Assembly (NCBI GenBank): GCA_030652035.1
Contig: JAUSBJ010000036.1
Coordinates: 1-45,879 of the forward strand
Source of the DNA: Sulfurimicrobium sp.
Lineage (GTDB): Bacteria > Pseudomonadota > Gammaproteobacteria > Burkholderiales > Sulfuricellaceae
Reading direction: 5' to 3'
DNA length: 45,879 nucleotides
Shown here: positions 28,167 through 36,292 of the stretch, piece after piece
How the letters are laid out: every line of letters begins with the position of its first letter
Position numbering within the stretch: the stretch's first letter is position 1
The notes under the pieces: generated by a model
What the model was told of the DNA's origin: nothing
Databases searched by the model: none
What the model saw: only the letters and a program-made list of their open reading frames with translations
Made by a program: the position numbers and the translations under genes

Positions 28167-28192
28167 AAAAAACCCGCCGAAGCGGGTTTTTT
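28167..28192 (+). terminator. Intrinsic terminator after the retropepsin-like gene
   Basis: The stem AAACCCGC / GCGGGTTT with loop CGAA has A and T tracts on either side, 14 nt after the stop. Confidence 0.92.
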
Positions 28193-28221
28193 GTAAATCT
28201 CTTTTACTTCTACTCATCAAA

Positions 28222-28294
28222 CCTTGGTTTTGTCCCGCTCAATCAGCGCGTAGGCTGAATGGTTATGAATGGATTCGAAGTTTTAGTTCCGACA
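28222..28294 (-). pseudogene. Decayed duplicate of the folE2 3' end
   Basis: The segment 28248-28284 is identical over 37 bp to 28378-28414 inside folE2, at a constant offset of 130 bp, and similarity continues on both sides. Read on the minus strand it encodes a variant of the FolE2 C-terminus ([20 protein letters not shown], then Val and a TGA stop) but is shifted out of frame by a 1-nt deletion near 28285-28292. It is therefore a remnant of a second or displaced folE2 end. The spacer 28295-28346 has no gene. Confidence 0.8.
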
Positions 28295-28346
28295 TAACCC
28301 GCTGCGCGGATTAGTCTTCTCTGAAACGTCGAATCCATGAATTTCG

Positions 28347-29174
28347 TCAGCCTACTGTCTTGTCCTTTTCGATCAAGGCGTAGGCTGAATGGTTATGAAT
28401 GGATTCGAAGTTTTCAGATTCGACGATGTAGGCGTCGATCCGCTTATCCTTGTTCAGCACAGCCGCTACATCACGCACCATGTCTTCGACAAACTTTGGA
28501 TTGTCATAGGCACGTTCGGTGACATATTTCTCGTCCGGGCGCTTCAGCAAACCATACACTTCACAGGAGGCCTGGTCTTCCACCATGCGTATGATGTCCT
28601 CTAGCCATACCATTTCATTGGTACGCGCGGTGATGGTGACGTGCGAACGCTGGTTGTGGGCGCCATAGTCGGAAATTTTCTTCGAGCATGGGCACAAGCT
28701 GGTCACCGGAATCACCACCTTGGTGGTTTGCCGATAGTCTCCATTGTGAATCTCGCCAGTGAAAGTGACTTCGTAATCCATCAGGCTCTGCACGCCTGAA
28801 ATCGGCGCCTTCTTGTTGATAAAATAGGGAAAAGTCATCTCCACATGGCCGGATTCCGCTTCCAGCCGCACCACCATCTCGCGCAGCATGGTTTCGAAAT
28901 TCTCTACTGACACCTCACGCTCGTAGCCGTTGAGAATCTCGATAAAACGCGACATGTGGGTGCCCTTGAAATTATGGGGCAGATGCACGTACATATTGAA
29001 CATGGCGATAGTGTGCTGCACCCCCTCGCTCTTGTCCCCGACCCTCACCGGATGGCGGATGGATTTGATGCCGACCTTGTCGATCGCGATCTGGCGGCTG
29101 TCGTGGGAAGACTGGACATCCTCGATTTCACAGGCGGCCGTGGTTCCATCACAGGGAATGTTGCAGTTGCTCAT
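28347..29174 (-). CDS. folE2: GTP cyclohydrolase FolE2 (type IB)
   Basis: Type IB GTP cyclohydrolase, making dihydroneopterin triphosphate for folate or queuosine pathways. Unlike FolE it works with metals other than zinc. The key active-site Cys is the first cysteine of [19 protein letters not shown] (Cys161), and the GTHMSRFIE segment lies near 71-79. Length (275 aa) is standard. The 3' end is partially duplicated downstream (28222-28294). No zinc-regulation site is evident in the 68 nt between it and dxs. Confidence 0.94.
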   Translation of the reverse strand: MSNCNIPCDGTTAACEIEDVQSSHDSRQIAIDKVGIKSIRHPVRVGDKSEGVQHTIAMFNMYVHLPHNFKGTHMSRFIEILNGYEREVSVENFETMLREMVVRLEAESGHVEMTFPYFINKKAPISGVQSLMDYEVTFTGEIHNGDYRQTTKVVIPVTSLCPCSKKISDYGAHNQRSHVTITARTNEMVWLEDIIRMVEDQASCEVYGLLKRPDEKYVTERAYDNPKFVEDMVRDVAAVLNKDKRIDAYIVESENFESIHNHSAYALIEKDKTVG

Positions 29175-29242
29175 GAGCGCTTTTCCTTACATTGATACGG
29201 TTAATTTAGACCAAGTATAACCGATCCAAATAACCGAGTAAA

Positions 29243-31090
29243 CTACTCAGGTAATATTTTCCGGATGGCACGCACCAGGCCGTCCTTGTCCAATCCGCAT
29301 TTCGCCAGCAATTCAGTGGCCGCACCCTGCTCGATATAGGTGTCGGGCAAGCCCAGATGGAGGAAGCGCACCATCGCGCCCTGGCTGTGCAGGCTTTCTG
29401 CCACCGCACTACCCGCGCCGCCCATGACGGCATTTTCCTCCACCGTCACCAGCAGCGTGTGGCTTGCGGCCAGCGTTTTCACCAGCGCATCGTCCAGCGG
29501 CTTGACGAAACGCATGTTGGCCACCGTGGCATTGAGTTCCTCTGCTGCCGCAAGTGCCGGCGCAAGCATGCTGCCGAAAGCCAGGATTGCCACTTTTTTG
29601 CCCTGGCGGCGAATCTCGCCAAGCCCCACCGGCAGCGCCGTCATCTCGGCCACGATGGGCACACCACTGCCGCCACCGCGCGGATAGCGCACTGCTGACG
29701 GCTGATCCAGCTGGAAAGCGGTATACAGCATCTGGCGGCACTCGTTCTCGTCGCTTGGCGCCATCACCACCATATTCGGCACACAGCGCAGGAAGGACAG
29801 GTCAAAGCTGCCGGCATGCGTCGGGCCGTCGGCGCCGACCAGTCCGGCACGGTCGATCGCAAACACCACGGGCAGGTTCTGCAAGGCCACATCATGAACC
29901 AGCTGGTCATAGGCGCGTTGCAGGAAAGTGGAATAGATTGCCACCACGGGCTTCTGGCCTTCGCAAGCCAGGCCGGCGGCAAAAGTCACCGCATGCTGTT
30001 CGGCGATACCGACATCGAAATAACGCTCCGGAAAGCGCTTCGAAAAACACGCCATACCGGAACCTTCGCACATCGCCGGCGTAATCCCCACCAGGCGCGG
30101 GTCAGCCTGTGCCATGTCGCACAACCAGTCACCGAATATCTGGGTATAACTTTTGCTGCTGGCCGGCTTGCTATCCTCAATCCCATCTTCAGGATTGAAC
30201 TTGGCCACACCATGATAGAGACAGGGGTCCTCTTCGGCACGCTTGAAGCCCTTGCCCTTCTGGGTGACCACATGCAGAAACTGCGGACCTTCCAACTGCC
30301 TGATGTTTTTGAGTGTGGGAATCAGCGCATCCAGATCATGCCCGTCGATAGGCCCGATGTAGTTGAAGCCGAATTCCTCGAACAGGGTGCCAGGAATCAC
30401 CATGCCCTTCATGTGTTCTTCCGCACGCTTGGCCAACTCGAGGATGGGCGGCGCGACCGACAGAACCTTCTCACCCGCGCGGCGCGCCGCGGCATAAAAA
30501 CGCCCGGACATCAGCTTGGCAAGATAATTGTTAAGCGCACCGACATTGGGCGAGATGGACATATCGTTGTCGTTGAGGATCACCAGCAGGTTGGCATCCA
30601 TGGTTCCGGCATTGTTCAGCGCTTCGAACGCCATCCCCGCCGTCATGGCGCCATCCCCGATGATCGCTACCGAACGCCGCTCCTCGCCCTGCAACTTGGC
30701 CGCCACGGCCATGCCCAGCGCCGCGCTGATGGAGGTGCTGGAATGTCCGACGCCAAAGGCGTCAAACTCACTCTCATCGCGACGCGGAAATCCGGCAATA
30801 CCCCCCAGCATGCGCAGACGGCTCATGGCTTCACGACGGCCAGTCAGAACCTTGTGGGGATAGGTCTGATGTCCCACATCCCACACCAGCCTGTCGGACG
30901 GGGTATTGAAAACGTAGTGCAGCGCGATGGTCAGTTCCACCGTGCCCAGATTGGAAGACAAATGCCCGCCGGTGCGCGACACGCTGTCGATCATGAACTG
31001 ACGCAGTTCCTGCGCCAGTTGCTGCAACTGCCGGCGATCCAGCTGCCTCAACCGCTGCGGATTATCTATGGTTTCGAGCAGAGAAGTCAT
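29243..31090 (-). CDS. dxs: 1-deoxy-D-xylulose-5-phosphate synthase
   Basis: Thiamine-diphosphate enzyme condensing pyruvate and glyceraldehyde 3-phosphate, first step of the MEP isoprenoid pathway; 615 aa. ThDP/Mg motif [18 protein letters not shown] near residues 145-162; the transketolase-type [17 protein letters not shown] and the [15 protein letters not shown] segment are present. It follows ispA with no gap, forming xseB-ispA-dxs, a widespread proteobacterial operon. Confidence 0.96.
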   Translation of the reverse strand: MTSLLETIDNPQRLRQLDRRQLQQLAQELRQFMIDSVSRTGGHLSSNLGTVELTIALHYVFNTPSDRLVWDVGHQTYPHKVLTGRREAMSRLRMLGGIAGFPRRDESEFDAFGVGHSSTSISAALGMAVAAKLQGEERRSVAIIGDGAMTAGMAFEALNNAGTMDANLLVILNDNDMSISPNVGALNNYLAKLMSGRFYAAARRAGEKVLSVAPPILELAKRAEEHMKGMVIPGTLFEEFGFNYIGPIDGHDLDALIPTLKNIRQLEGPQFLHVVTQKGKGFKRAEEDPCLYHGVAKFNPEDGIEDSKPASSKSYTQIFGDWLCDMAQADPRLVGITPAMCEGSGMACFSKRFPERYFDVGIAEQHAVTFAAGLACEGQKPVVAIYSTFLQRAYDQLVHDVALQNLPVVFAIDRAGLVGADGPTHAGSFDLSFLRCVPNMVVMAPSDENECRQMLYTAFQLDQPSAVRYPRGGGSGVPIVAEMTALPVGLGEIRRQGKKVAILAFGSMLAPALAAAEELNATVANMRFVKPLDDALVKTLAASHTLLVTVEENAVMGGAGSAVAESLHSQGAMVRFLHLGLPDTYIEQGAATELLAKCGLDKDGLVRAIRKILPE

Positions 31091-31996
31091 TCAGGACTGG
31101 CGTTGCACAATGAAATCGGCAATCTGGGCCAGCCTTCTGGCGTCATCGCCGAATTCGAGCAAGGCCGAAAGCGCATTGTGATGCAGTTCCTCGGCCAGTT
31201 TGCGGGCTGCTTCAAGCCCGAGAATACTGACATAGGTCGGCTTATTCTGATCGGCATCCTTGCCTGCGGTCTTGCCCAGCGTGGCCGTATTGGCCTCCAC
31301 GTCGAGAATATCGTCCATCACCTGGAATGCGAGGCCGATACACGTAGCGTAATGATTGATTGCATCCAGTTGAGAAGAATCCAGCCCGTTCCCGGCGTGC
31401 GCGCCCAGCAGCACAGCAGCCCGGATCAGCGCACCGGTCTTGTGGATATGCATGAATTCCAGCTCGGGCTGGGTCAGGGCTTTGCCGACCGACTCGAGGT
31501 CAATCGCCTGCCCGCCAGCCATGCCCCGCGAACCGGAAGCCAGCGCCAACAAGCGAATCAGCTCAAGCTGCACGGATGGGCTATGAGCCACAGTCCGCTC
31601 TGCAATCAGTTGAAACGCCAAACTCTGAAGGCTGTCACCTACCAGCAGTGCCGTGGCCTCATCGAAGGCCACATGACAGGTCGGCTTGCCGCGGCGCAGC
31701 GCATCGTTATCCATGCACGGCAAATCGTCGTGCACCAGGGAATAGACATGAATCAACTCAACCGCCGCCGCCACGGTTTCCACGCGCTCGCTGGCGGCAT
31801 GGGTTAGCTCACCTGCGGCATAAGCCAGCAAGGGGCGCACCCGCTTGCCCCCATCCAGCACCGCATAACGCATCGCCTGATGAAGGCGCTGCGGCGCCAA
31901 ATCCGAAGCCGGCAGCACCCGATCCAGCACCGTTTCCATATGCATCTGGCGCTGCCGCGCCCAGTCGTTGAAATCCTTATTCGCTAGCACCTGCAT
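31091..31996 (-). CDS. ispA: Farnesyl diphosphate synthase
   Basis: Short-chain prenyl transferase making farnesyl diphosphate from IPP and DMAPP. The two aspartate-rich motifs are seen: DDLPCMDND (first, about residue 92) and DDILD (second, about 230). I favour the ATG at 31996 (MQVLANKDFNDW), giving 301 aa and a 20-nt overlap with xseB; a TTG at 32008 would add four residues. It is part of xseB-ispA-dxs. Confidence 0.95.
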   Translation of the reverse strand: MQVLANKDFNDWARQRQMHMETVLDRVLPASDLAPQRLHQAMRYAVLDGGKRVRPLLAYAAGELTHAASERVETVAAAVELIHVYSLVHDDLPCMDNDALRRGKPTCHVAFDEATALLVGDSLQSLAFQLIAERTVAHSPSVQLELIRLLALASGSRGMAGGQAIDLESVGKALTQPELEFMHIHKTGALIRAAVLLGAHAGNGLDSSQLDAINHYATCIGLAFQVMDDILDVEANTATLGKTAGKDADQNKPTYVSILGLEAARKLAEELHHNALSALLEFGDDARRLAQIADFIVQRQS

Positions 31997-32231
31997 TCCC
32001 ACCGTCAATACTAAAATCCCTGAGCGAGCCTGCCTCCATGATTTTCACCTGCTGCTGCGCATCCTGAAGCGTCTCCTGGCAGAAGCGAAGCAGTTCCGCG
32101 CCGCGCCGATAAGCGGCAAGCGATTGCTCCAGCGGCAACTGGCCGGTTTCCATGTCAGTGACGACTTGTTCCAGCTCGGCGAGCGCGCTCTCGAAGCTTT
32201 TGGGGGGGACATTCTTGGCAGTACGGCTCAT
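31977..32231 (-). CDS. xseB: Exodeoxyribonuclease VII small subunit
   Basis: Small helical subunit of ExoVII, a single-strand-specific exonuclease. The family core is SFESALAELEQVVTDMETG and LEQSLAAYRRGAELLRFC, with 84 aa in the usual range. It heads the xseB-ispA-dxs operon, is divergent from the Rieske gene and overlaps ispA. Confidence 0.94.
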   Translation of the reverse strand: MSRTAKNVPPKSFESALAELEQVVTDMETGQLPLEQSLAAYRRGAELLRFCQETLQDAQQQVKIMEAGSLRDFSIDGGNAGASE

Positions 32232-32253
32232 TGGGACCAGATTCAGTAAAAAT

Positions 32254-32282
32254 AAAAAAGCCTATCCAGATTAAGGAAAGGC
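32254..32282 (-). terminator. Terminator-like hairpin in the xseB leader
   Basis: On the minus strand GCCTTTCC pairs with GGATAGGC (one mismatch, 7-nt loop) and is followed by TTTTTTATTTTT. It lies upstream of xseB with no minus-strand gene before it, so it would be a leader attenuator or a barrier to antisense reads. The stem is short. Confidence 0.4.
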
Positions 32283-32396
32283 CCGTCCACATAATTTATG
32301 TCCTGCGATTTTACCGGAATATTGCACCGGGGGCCAAATTGGGACAAAATAATCTGCTTTTTCCGGTTCCGGCCTCATTCTTCAACAGGGGTGTTT

Positions 32397-33509
32397 ATGT
32401 CTGACTTGGCCAACACTTCCGCGCTGCTGAAAACCTCTCCGCAGCTCCCGGTAGATTGGTACATTGACCCGCAGGTTTATGAAATCGAGCAACAGCTCTT
32501 TTTCAGCCAGGGTCCGAATTATATCGGCCACGCGCTGATGGTTCCCGAGGTGGGCAACTATCACTCGCTGGCGTGGATGAACCATGCAAAAACCCTGGTA
32601 CGCACCGAACAGGGCATCGAGCTGCTGTCCAACATCTGCCGCCACCGCCAGGCCATCATGCTGAAAGGCCGCGGCCAGGCGAAAAACATCGTCTGCCCGC
32701 TGCATCGCTGGACTTACGACATGAACGGCAAGCTCATCGGCGCACCGCATTTCCCCGGCAACCCCTGCCTCGACCTCGGCAAAACGCCGCTGCAAAACTG
32801 GAACGGACTCCTGTTTTCGGGCCAGCGCAATGTGGCACAAGACCTCAAAAACCTGGGTGTAATGAAGGACCTGGATTTTTCCGGCTACATGCTCGACCGC
32901 GTAATGGTGGACCACTACAACTTCAACTGGAAAACCTTCATCGAAGTCTATCTGGAAGACTACCACGTCGTGCCTTTCCACCCCGGCCTCGGCAATTTCG
33001 TCAACTGCGACGAGCTGAAATGGGAATTCGGCGAGTGGTACAGCGTGCAGACAGTCGGCATCAAGGACGCCCTGAGCCACTCCGGCAGCCCGGTCTACCA
33101 GAAATGGCACGAACAGGTGCTCCAGTACAATGCAGGCAAAGCGCTCACCCACGGCGCCATCTGGCTGGTCTACTACCCCAACATCATGATCGAGTGGTAT
33201 CCCCATGTGCTCGTGATCAGCCACATCCAGCCCACCGGACCGCTCACCTGCACCAACGTGGTCGAATTCTACTACCCGGAAGACATCGCCCTGTTCGAGC
33301 GCGAATTCGTCGAGGCCGAACAGGCCGCGTACACTGAAACCGCCGTCGAGGATGAGGAAATCTGCCAGCGCATGGATGACGGACGGCGCGAACTGCATCG
33401 CCAGGGCATCAATCAGACCGGCCCCTACCAGTCCCCGATGGAAGACGGCATGGTGCATTTCCACGAATTCATCCGCCGCCATCTCGAACCGCATCTGGGC
33501 GTGAAATAG
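32397..33509 (+). CDS. Rieske [2Fe-2S] ring-hydroxylating oxygenase alpha-subunit-like protein
   Basis: Two-domain oxygenase of 370 aa. The Rieske cluster ligands are Cys81-x-His83 and Cys100-x-x-His103. The mononuclear iron site is in LEDYHVVPFHPGL (Asp/Glu187-188, His190, His195). The enzyme therefore keeps both redox centres. No beta subunit, ferredoxin or reductase gene lies nearby, so the substrate and electron donor are unknown. The ATG at 32397 has AGGGG upstream; the longer frame lacks similarity to the family. It is divergent from xseB and ends just before tRNA-Thr. Confidence 0.9.
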   Translation: MSDLANTSALLKTSPQLPVDWYIDPQVYEIEQQLFFSQGPNYIGHALMVPEVGNYHSLAWMNHAKTLVRTEQGIELLSNICRHRQAIMLKGRGQAKNIVCPLHRWTYDMNGKLIGAPHFPGNPCLDLGKTPLQNWNGLLFSGQRNVAQDLKNLGVMKDLDFSGYMLDRVMVDHYNFNWKTFIEVYLEDYHVVPFHPGLGNFVNCDELKWEFGEWYSVQTVGIKDALSHSGSPVYQKWHEQVLQYNAGKALTHGAIWLVYYPNIMIEWYPHVLVISHIQPTGPLTCTNVVEFYYPEDIALFEREFVEAEQAAYTETAVEDEEICQRMDDGRRELHRQGINQTGPYQSPMEDGMVHFHEFIRRHLEPHLGVK

Positions 33510-33530
33510 CCGCCGCCAAAACTTTCGTTA

Positions 33531-33536
33531 TATAAT
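33531..33536 (+). promoter_or_regulatory. -10 box for tRNA-Thr
   Basis: A perfect TATAAT places the start at about 33543, 4 nt before the tRNA. The -35 region is weak. Confidence 0.6.
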
Positions 33537-33546
33537 GCGCAGCGTT

Positions 33547-33622
33547 GCCGATGTAGCTCAGTTGGTAGAGCAGCGCATTCGTAATGCGAAGGTCACCAGT
33601 TCGATTCCGGTCATCGGCACCA
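33547..33622 (+). tRNA. tRNA-Thr (anticodon CGT), island integration target
   Basis: A 76-nt cloverleaf: acceptor GCCGATG pairs with CATCGGC, ACCA is encoded, and the anticodon loop TTCGTAA gives CGT. The last 50 nt together with one following base are repeated exactly at 42716-42766, so the gene was rebuilt by an island that integrated into its 3' end. Confidence 0.97.
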
Positions 33623-33623
33623 G
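33573..33623 (+). repeat. attL: left 51-bp direct repeat of the island
   Basis: It is identical to 42716-42766. It covers the anticodon arm to the 3' end of tRNA-Thr plus one base. Tyrosine integrases of this type use the tRNA 3' end as attB. Confidence 0.93.
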
Positions 33624-33638
33624 TAGAATCAAGCGATT

Positions 33639-33667
33639 AGCCCAACTCACAAGGTTGGGCTTTTTGC
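33639..33667 (+). terminator. Island-supplied terminator for tRNA-Thr
   Basis: The arms AGCCCAAC and GTTGGGCT form a stem followed by TTTT, 17 nt after the tRNA. It replaces the native terminator now displaced to 42771. Confidence 0.85.
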
Positions 33668-33677
33668 TTTCTGCCTT

Positions 33678-33702
33678 CATGTAGGCGCTGTGTAGGAAAA
33701 TT
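33678..33702 (+). repeat. Left candidate integrase arm site
   Basis: This 25-bp sequence matches 42568-42592 at 23 of 25 positions in the same orientation and contains the word TGTAGG twice. It lies 54 bp inside attL. The rest of 33703-33780 shows nothing recognisable. Confidence 0.6.
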
Positions 33703-33780
33703 CCATCAATGCAAAGAACGCCCACCCGGATTTTGCACAAAGGCATCTTCTCGTTGTGCGCTGGTGAATGAACCCACCCC

Positions 33781-34152
33781 TCACTTGAAAACCTTGTCGA
33801 ATTCATCGGATGATAGCTCGGCCTCATGGATGGAGATGGCATCTTCCCGGCCCACGTATATCCTGCCATAGCCTTCCTCACCAAAGAACACTCCTATCGG
33901 AAACCTGCCAAGCTGAACTGAGTTGAACAGCAGGCGTTCGAAGTCGTTGCCGAACTCGCCGACTTCCTTGGCGGCAGGAGCGTGATAGGAGTCGAAAGCA
34001 TCCCAGAGGTATAGCGACCCCGCAGCATCGCGTAGCCCGCGCAAACTTCCTTGTCTGGATTTCGCCAGCAGTTCCCGCGCCTGTTCCCGCGTGGGGTCTT
34101 TCAGGATGTCGTACCCGTCGGCTTTGATGACTCGGCTTCCCGGCTTTTCCAT
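33781..34152 (-). CDS. Hypothetical island protein, 123 aa
   Basis: I do not recognise the family. It is a soluble acidic protein; the N-terminal part (GYDILKDPTREQARELLAKS) and the central VQLGRFPIGVFFGEEGYGRIYVG strand segments suggest an alpha/beta fold. No signal peptide or nuclease motif is present. It is the left-most gene of the island, reading towards attL. The gap 34153-34318 holds a G-rich run near 34211 and no convincing gene. Confidence 0.55.
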   Translation of the reverse strand: MEKPGSRVIKADGYDILKDPTREQARELLAKSRQGSLRGLRDAAGSLYLWDAFDSYHAPAAKEVGEFGNDFERLLFNSVQLGRFPIGVFFGEEGYGRIYVGREDAISIHEAELSSDEFDKVFK

Positions 34153-34318
34153 TTTTGCAGTCTCCGAACTAATCAGTCACGTTGCATGAGATTTTGCCCG
34201 CCGTGACATGAGGGGGGGGTAGTGTTCTGGCACCGCTATGGAATATATCTTGGAACCCCCGTTACATGCGCCACAATTTTTTGAACCCCGAAATATTTTA
34301 TGGGCTTTGATTCCATCG

Positions 34319-34972
34319 TCACCAGTAGATATGCTCAACTCTGCCTTCAATCGCCGCCTCTTCGTCGGTTGATGGTTCGGTTATGCAGTGCCCTTCAATT
34401 CGACCTGTTTCCCAATCATCGGCAACTGCTTTCTGAGCTTCCGTCCAGCTTTGCTTATGTCCCGGCCAAACCGTATGTCCGAGAAAATGCGAAACCAGAA
34501 TCTCCCTGACGAATTGCCCGAGAGGAACGCCAGAAGCCGCAGCCAGGCTTTCCAAATCGGCTTTCATCTTCCTGTGCAAATGCAGCTTGATCGGCGCGAT
34601 ATTCTTGCCAAGGCCGGGGATGCAATCGATTGTATGGGCGCGGGAAAACAATGCCAGCCCCGAGGGCGGCGCTGGAGGACGCACAAAATAAAGCCCCGTT
34701 TTCTCGGTTTTCATGCGCAGCAATTCGTGTGCGCCGTACAAATAGACCGCCAAGAATTCCCGCAGGTATTTTGCAGCGGTCACGTCCATTTCTGTCGTGC
34801 ATTCGTCCATCGCCGACTTGAGCAGGACAGGGAGCCACAACCTTAATTCGGCATCGTTTCCAGCAAGGTCGTCAATGCCGCGATCACCTTCATACGGCTT
34901 GTTCAACCCGCCGGCGTCCCGCTTCACTTTTGCGGGGGCATCGTCAAACCATTTCAATAACGTACCAAGCAT
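34319..34972 (-). CDS. Island protein with C-terminal ribbon-helix-helix-like region
   Basis: A 217-aa protein of unknown family. The C-terminal half (about residues 135-175) reads as a ribbon-helix-helix unit: strand IKLHLHR, helix KMKADLESLAAASG, turn, helix LGQFVREILVSHFLG. DNA binding is therefore likely. The N-terminal half (WFDDAPAKVKRDAGGLNKPYE and on) is helical and unassigned. I start at the ATG at 34972 with GGGGA upstream; the longer frame adds 16 unlikely residues. It is divergent from the DUF4124 gene and could regulate that shared intergenic region. Confidence 0.65.
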   Translation of the reverse strand: MLGTLLKWFDDAPAKVKRDAGGLNKPYEGDRGIDDLAGNDAELRLWLPVLLKSAMDECTTEMDVTAAKYLREFLAVYLYGAHELLRMKTEKTGLYFVRPPAPPSGLALFSRAHTIDCIPGLGKNIAPIKLHLHRKMKADLESLAAASGVPLGQFVREILVSHFLGHTVWPGHKQSWTEAQKAVADDWETGRIEGHCITEPSTDEEAAIEGRVEHIYW

Positions 34973-35062
34973 GAAAATTCCCCTATTTATTTGCTTGCCG
35001 CCGAGTGGCTGCTCGAACAAAAATGGCTACACGTATTTTACGTTGATTGTCGTGTATCCATG

Positions 35063-35084
35063 TTGAATACGATGGTATATTCAA
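35063..35084. promoter_or_regulatory. Candidate operator between divergent island genes
   Basis: TTGAATAC and its near complement GTATaTTCAA, separated by GATG, form an imperfect dyad 24 bp before the ATG at 35108. It could bind the neighbouring ribbon-helix-helix-like protein; this is an inference. Confidence 0.3.
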
Positions 35085-35107
35085 GACTTAGCGCGCCTGG
35101 AGGGCCA

Positions 35108-35641
35108 ATGAACATCAGGGTATGCATGGGCACAAACCGCTATAAGGCGGTTGCTGGATTTACCGCAGGAATTATTCTATTTCTTACTGCTAGTTTTTGT
35201 TCGGCGCAGACTTATAAATGCAAGGACTCTAATGGCAAGACGATCTATTCCGACATAGCGTGCGAGTATGGAGCAGCTACCGTTAAGCTGCATGACAACA
35301 CAATAGATAGGACGCAAAATGAAAGGTCGCGCGACGGCGAAAAGATATTTGACTCCAAGGTTGATGATGCAAAATCCAACAGAAGATACGCGGACAAATG
35401 CTCTTTTTCCTACTATACCAATAGTGATGAAAAAGGAAGAATATTGGCTACTGCTGCAAAAGATGAGTGCTATAAGAATGAGATGTTAAAAGAGTCGGGG
35501 AGAGGCAATCAAATCAGCCTTGATGCGTATAACTTATGGAAAGATCACAAAGTCGCATCGAAGCGTGCAGTACCGCCACCAGCACCTAGTCTCACCTGTA
35601 GACCTGATGGCTTAGGTAACATGAATTGCAATCCCTGGTAA
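35108..35641 (+). CDS. Secreted DUF4124-domain protein
   Basis: Exported protein of 177 aa. A signal peptide (about residues 14-34, ending CSA) is followed by a DUF4124-like segment (TYKCKDSNGKTIYSDIAC), a short beta unit common in periplasmic proteins of betaproteobacteria. The rest is polar with four further cysteines and a Pro-rich C-terminus (VPPPAPSLTC). The ATG at 35108 has GGAGG 5 nt upstream. Its GC content is visibly lower than host genes, consistent with transfer. Its role on the island is unknown. Confidence 0.75.
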   Translation: MNIRVCMGTNRYKAVAGFTAGIILFLTASFCSAQTYKCKDSNGKTIYSDIACEYGAATVKLHDNTIDRTQNERSRDGEKIFDSKVDDAKSNRRYADKCSFSYYTNSDEKGRILATAAKDECYKNEMLKESGRGNQISLDAYNLWKDHKVASKRAVPPPAPSLTCRPDGLGNMNCNPW

Positions 35642-35689
35642 TGTATCATTTGTCGATAAACCCCATAAACTCAGCGTCTGATTATCCGT

Positions 35690-36292
35690 TTGAAAGACCT
35701 ATTCCCCTACCTATTATTCGCTGGCATTGCGTGGCTGATCTGGCAAGCTTTCTCAAGCAAAGCCACGCCTCCCGCGCAGCCGAGCGAACCGCCCCCAAAA
35801 GAAGACCCGCAAAAACGCCACCTGCGCAACGCGCTGGAATTTGCCAAAACTCAGCATAAGATTCTGTCCAAAGAGAAACGCGAGCAGGACGCCTGGCAAC
35901 AGGCGCATGGACACGCAACGGCCAGCGAACTTGATCTGCACAACGGCATTGAGTTCGAGGAGTTTCTCGCCGGACTGTTCCGCGCTCATGGCTATGCGGC
36001 GGAACTCACCCCGGTGACGGGTGATTACGGTGCCGACCTCATCCTGAGCAAGGGCGGACAACGCATCGCGGTACAAGCCAAACGTTATATGGGCAGCGTC
36101 GGCGTTTCAGCCGTGCAAGAGGCATTATCGGGGCAAGCCTATTACCAATGCGATGCCGCGTGGGTTGTCACCACCGGCACATTCACCACCAATGCGCTGG
36201 AGCTGGCGGGAAAATCCGGTGTGAAAATGATAGGCCGCAGCGAAATCGGCAACCTCATGGCACAACACAAAGCGAAAACGAACAATGGCTGA
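35690..36292 (+). CDS. Membrane-anchored Mrr_cat-type restriction endonuclease
   Basis: A 200-aa predicted nuclease. An N-terminal membrane helix (about residues 4-21) and Pro-rich linker (26-40) precede a coiled segment and a restriction-endonuclease-like domain (about 85-195). The catalytic pattern is visible: Glu near FEEFLAGLFRAHGY, Asp116 in TGDYGADLIL, and Q129-x-K131 in AVQAKRY. The family cleaves DNA; membrane anchoring suggests action at the envelope or on incoming DNA. The only in-frame start after the upstream stop is a weak TTG at 35690, so the N-terminus is uncertain. It overlaps the Sel1-GyrA gene by 8 nt and heads the cassette. Confidence 0.85.
   Translation: MKDLFPYLLFAGIAWLIWQAFSSKATPPAQPSEPPPKEDPQKRHLRNALEFAKTQHKILSKEKREQDAWQQAHGHATASELDLHNGIEFEEFLAGLFRAHGYAAELTPVTGDYGADLILSKGGQRIAVQAKRYMGSVGVSAVQEALSGQAYYQCDAAWVVTTGTFTTNALELAGKSGVKMIGRSEIGNLMAQHKAKTNNG

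Noticed and set aside
29816..31807. A 663-codon open frame on the plus strand across dxs and ispA
   Set aside because: It is antisense to two unmistakable conserved genes; the composition is a shadow of high-GC codon use and the protein resembles no family.
32382..33494. A 370-codon minus-strand open frame opposite the Rieske gene
   Set aside because: The plus-strand Rieske protein has all metal ligands; the antisense frame shows no family.
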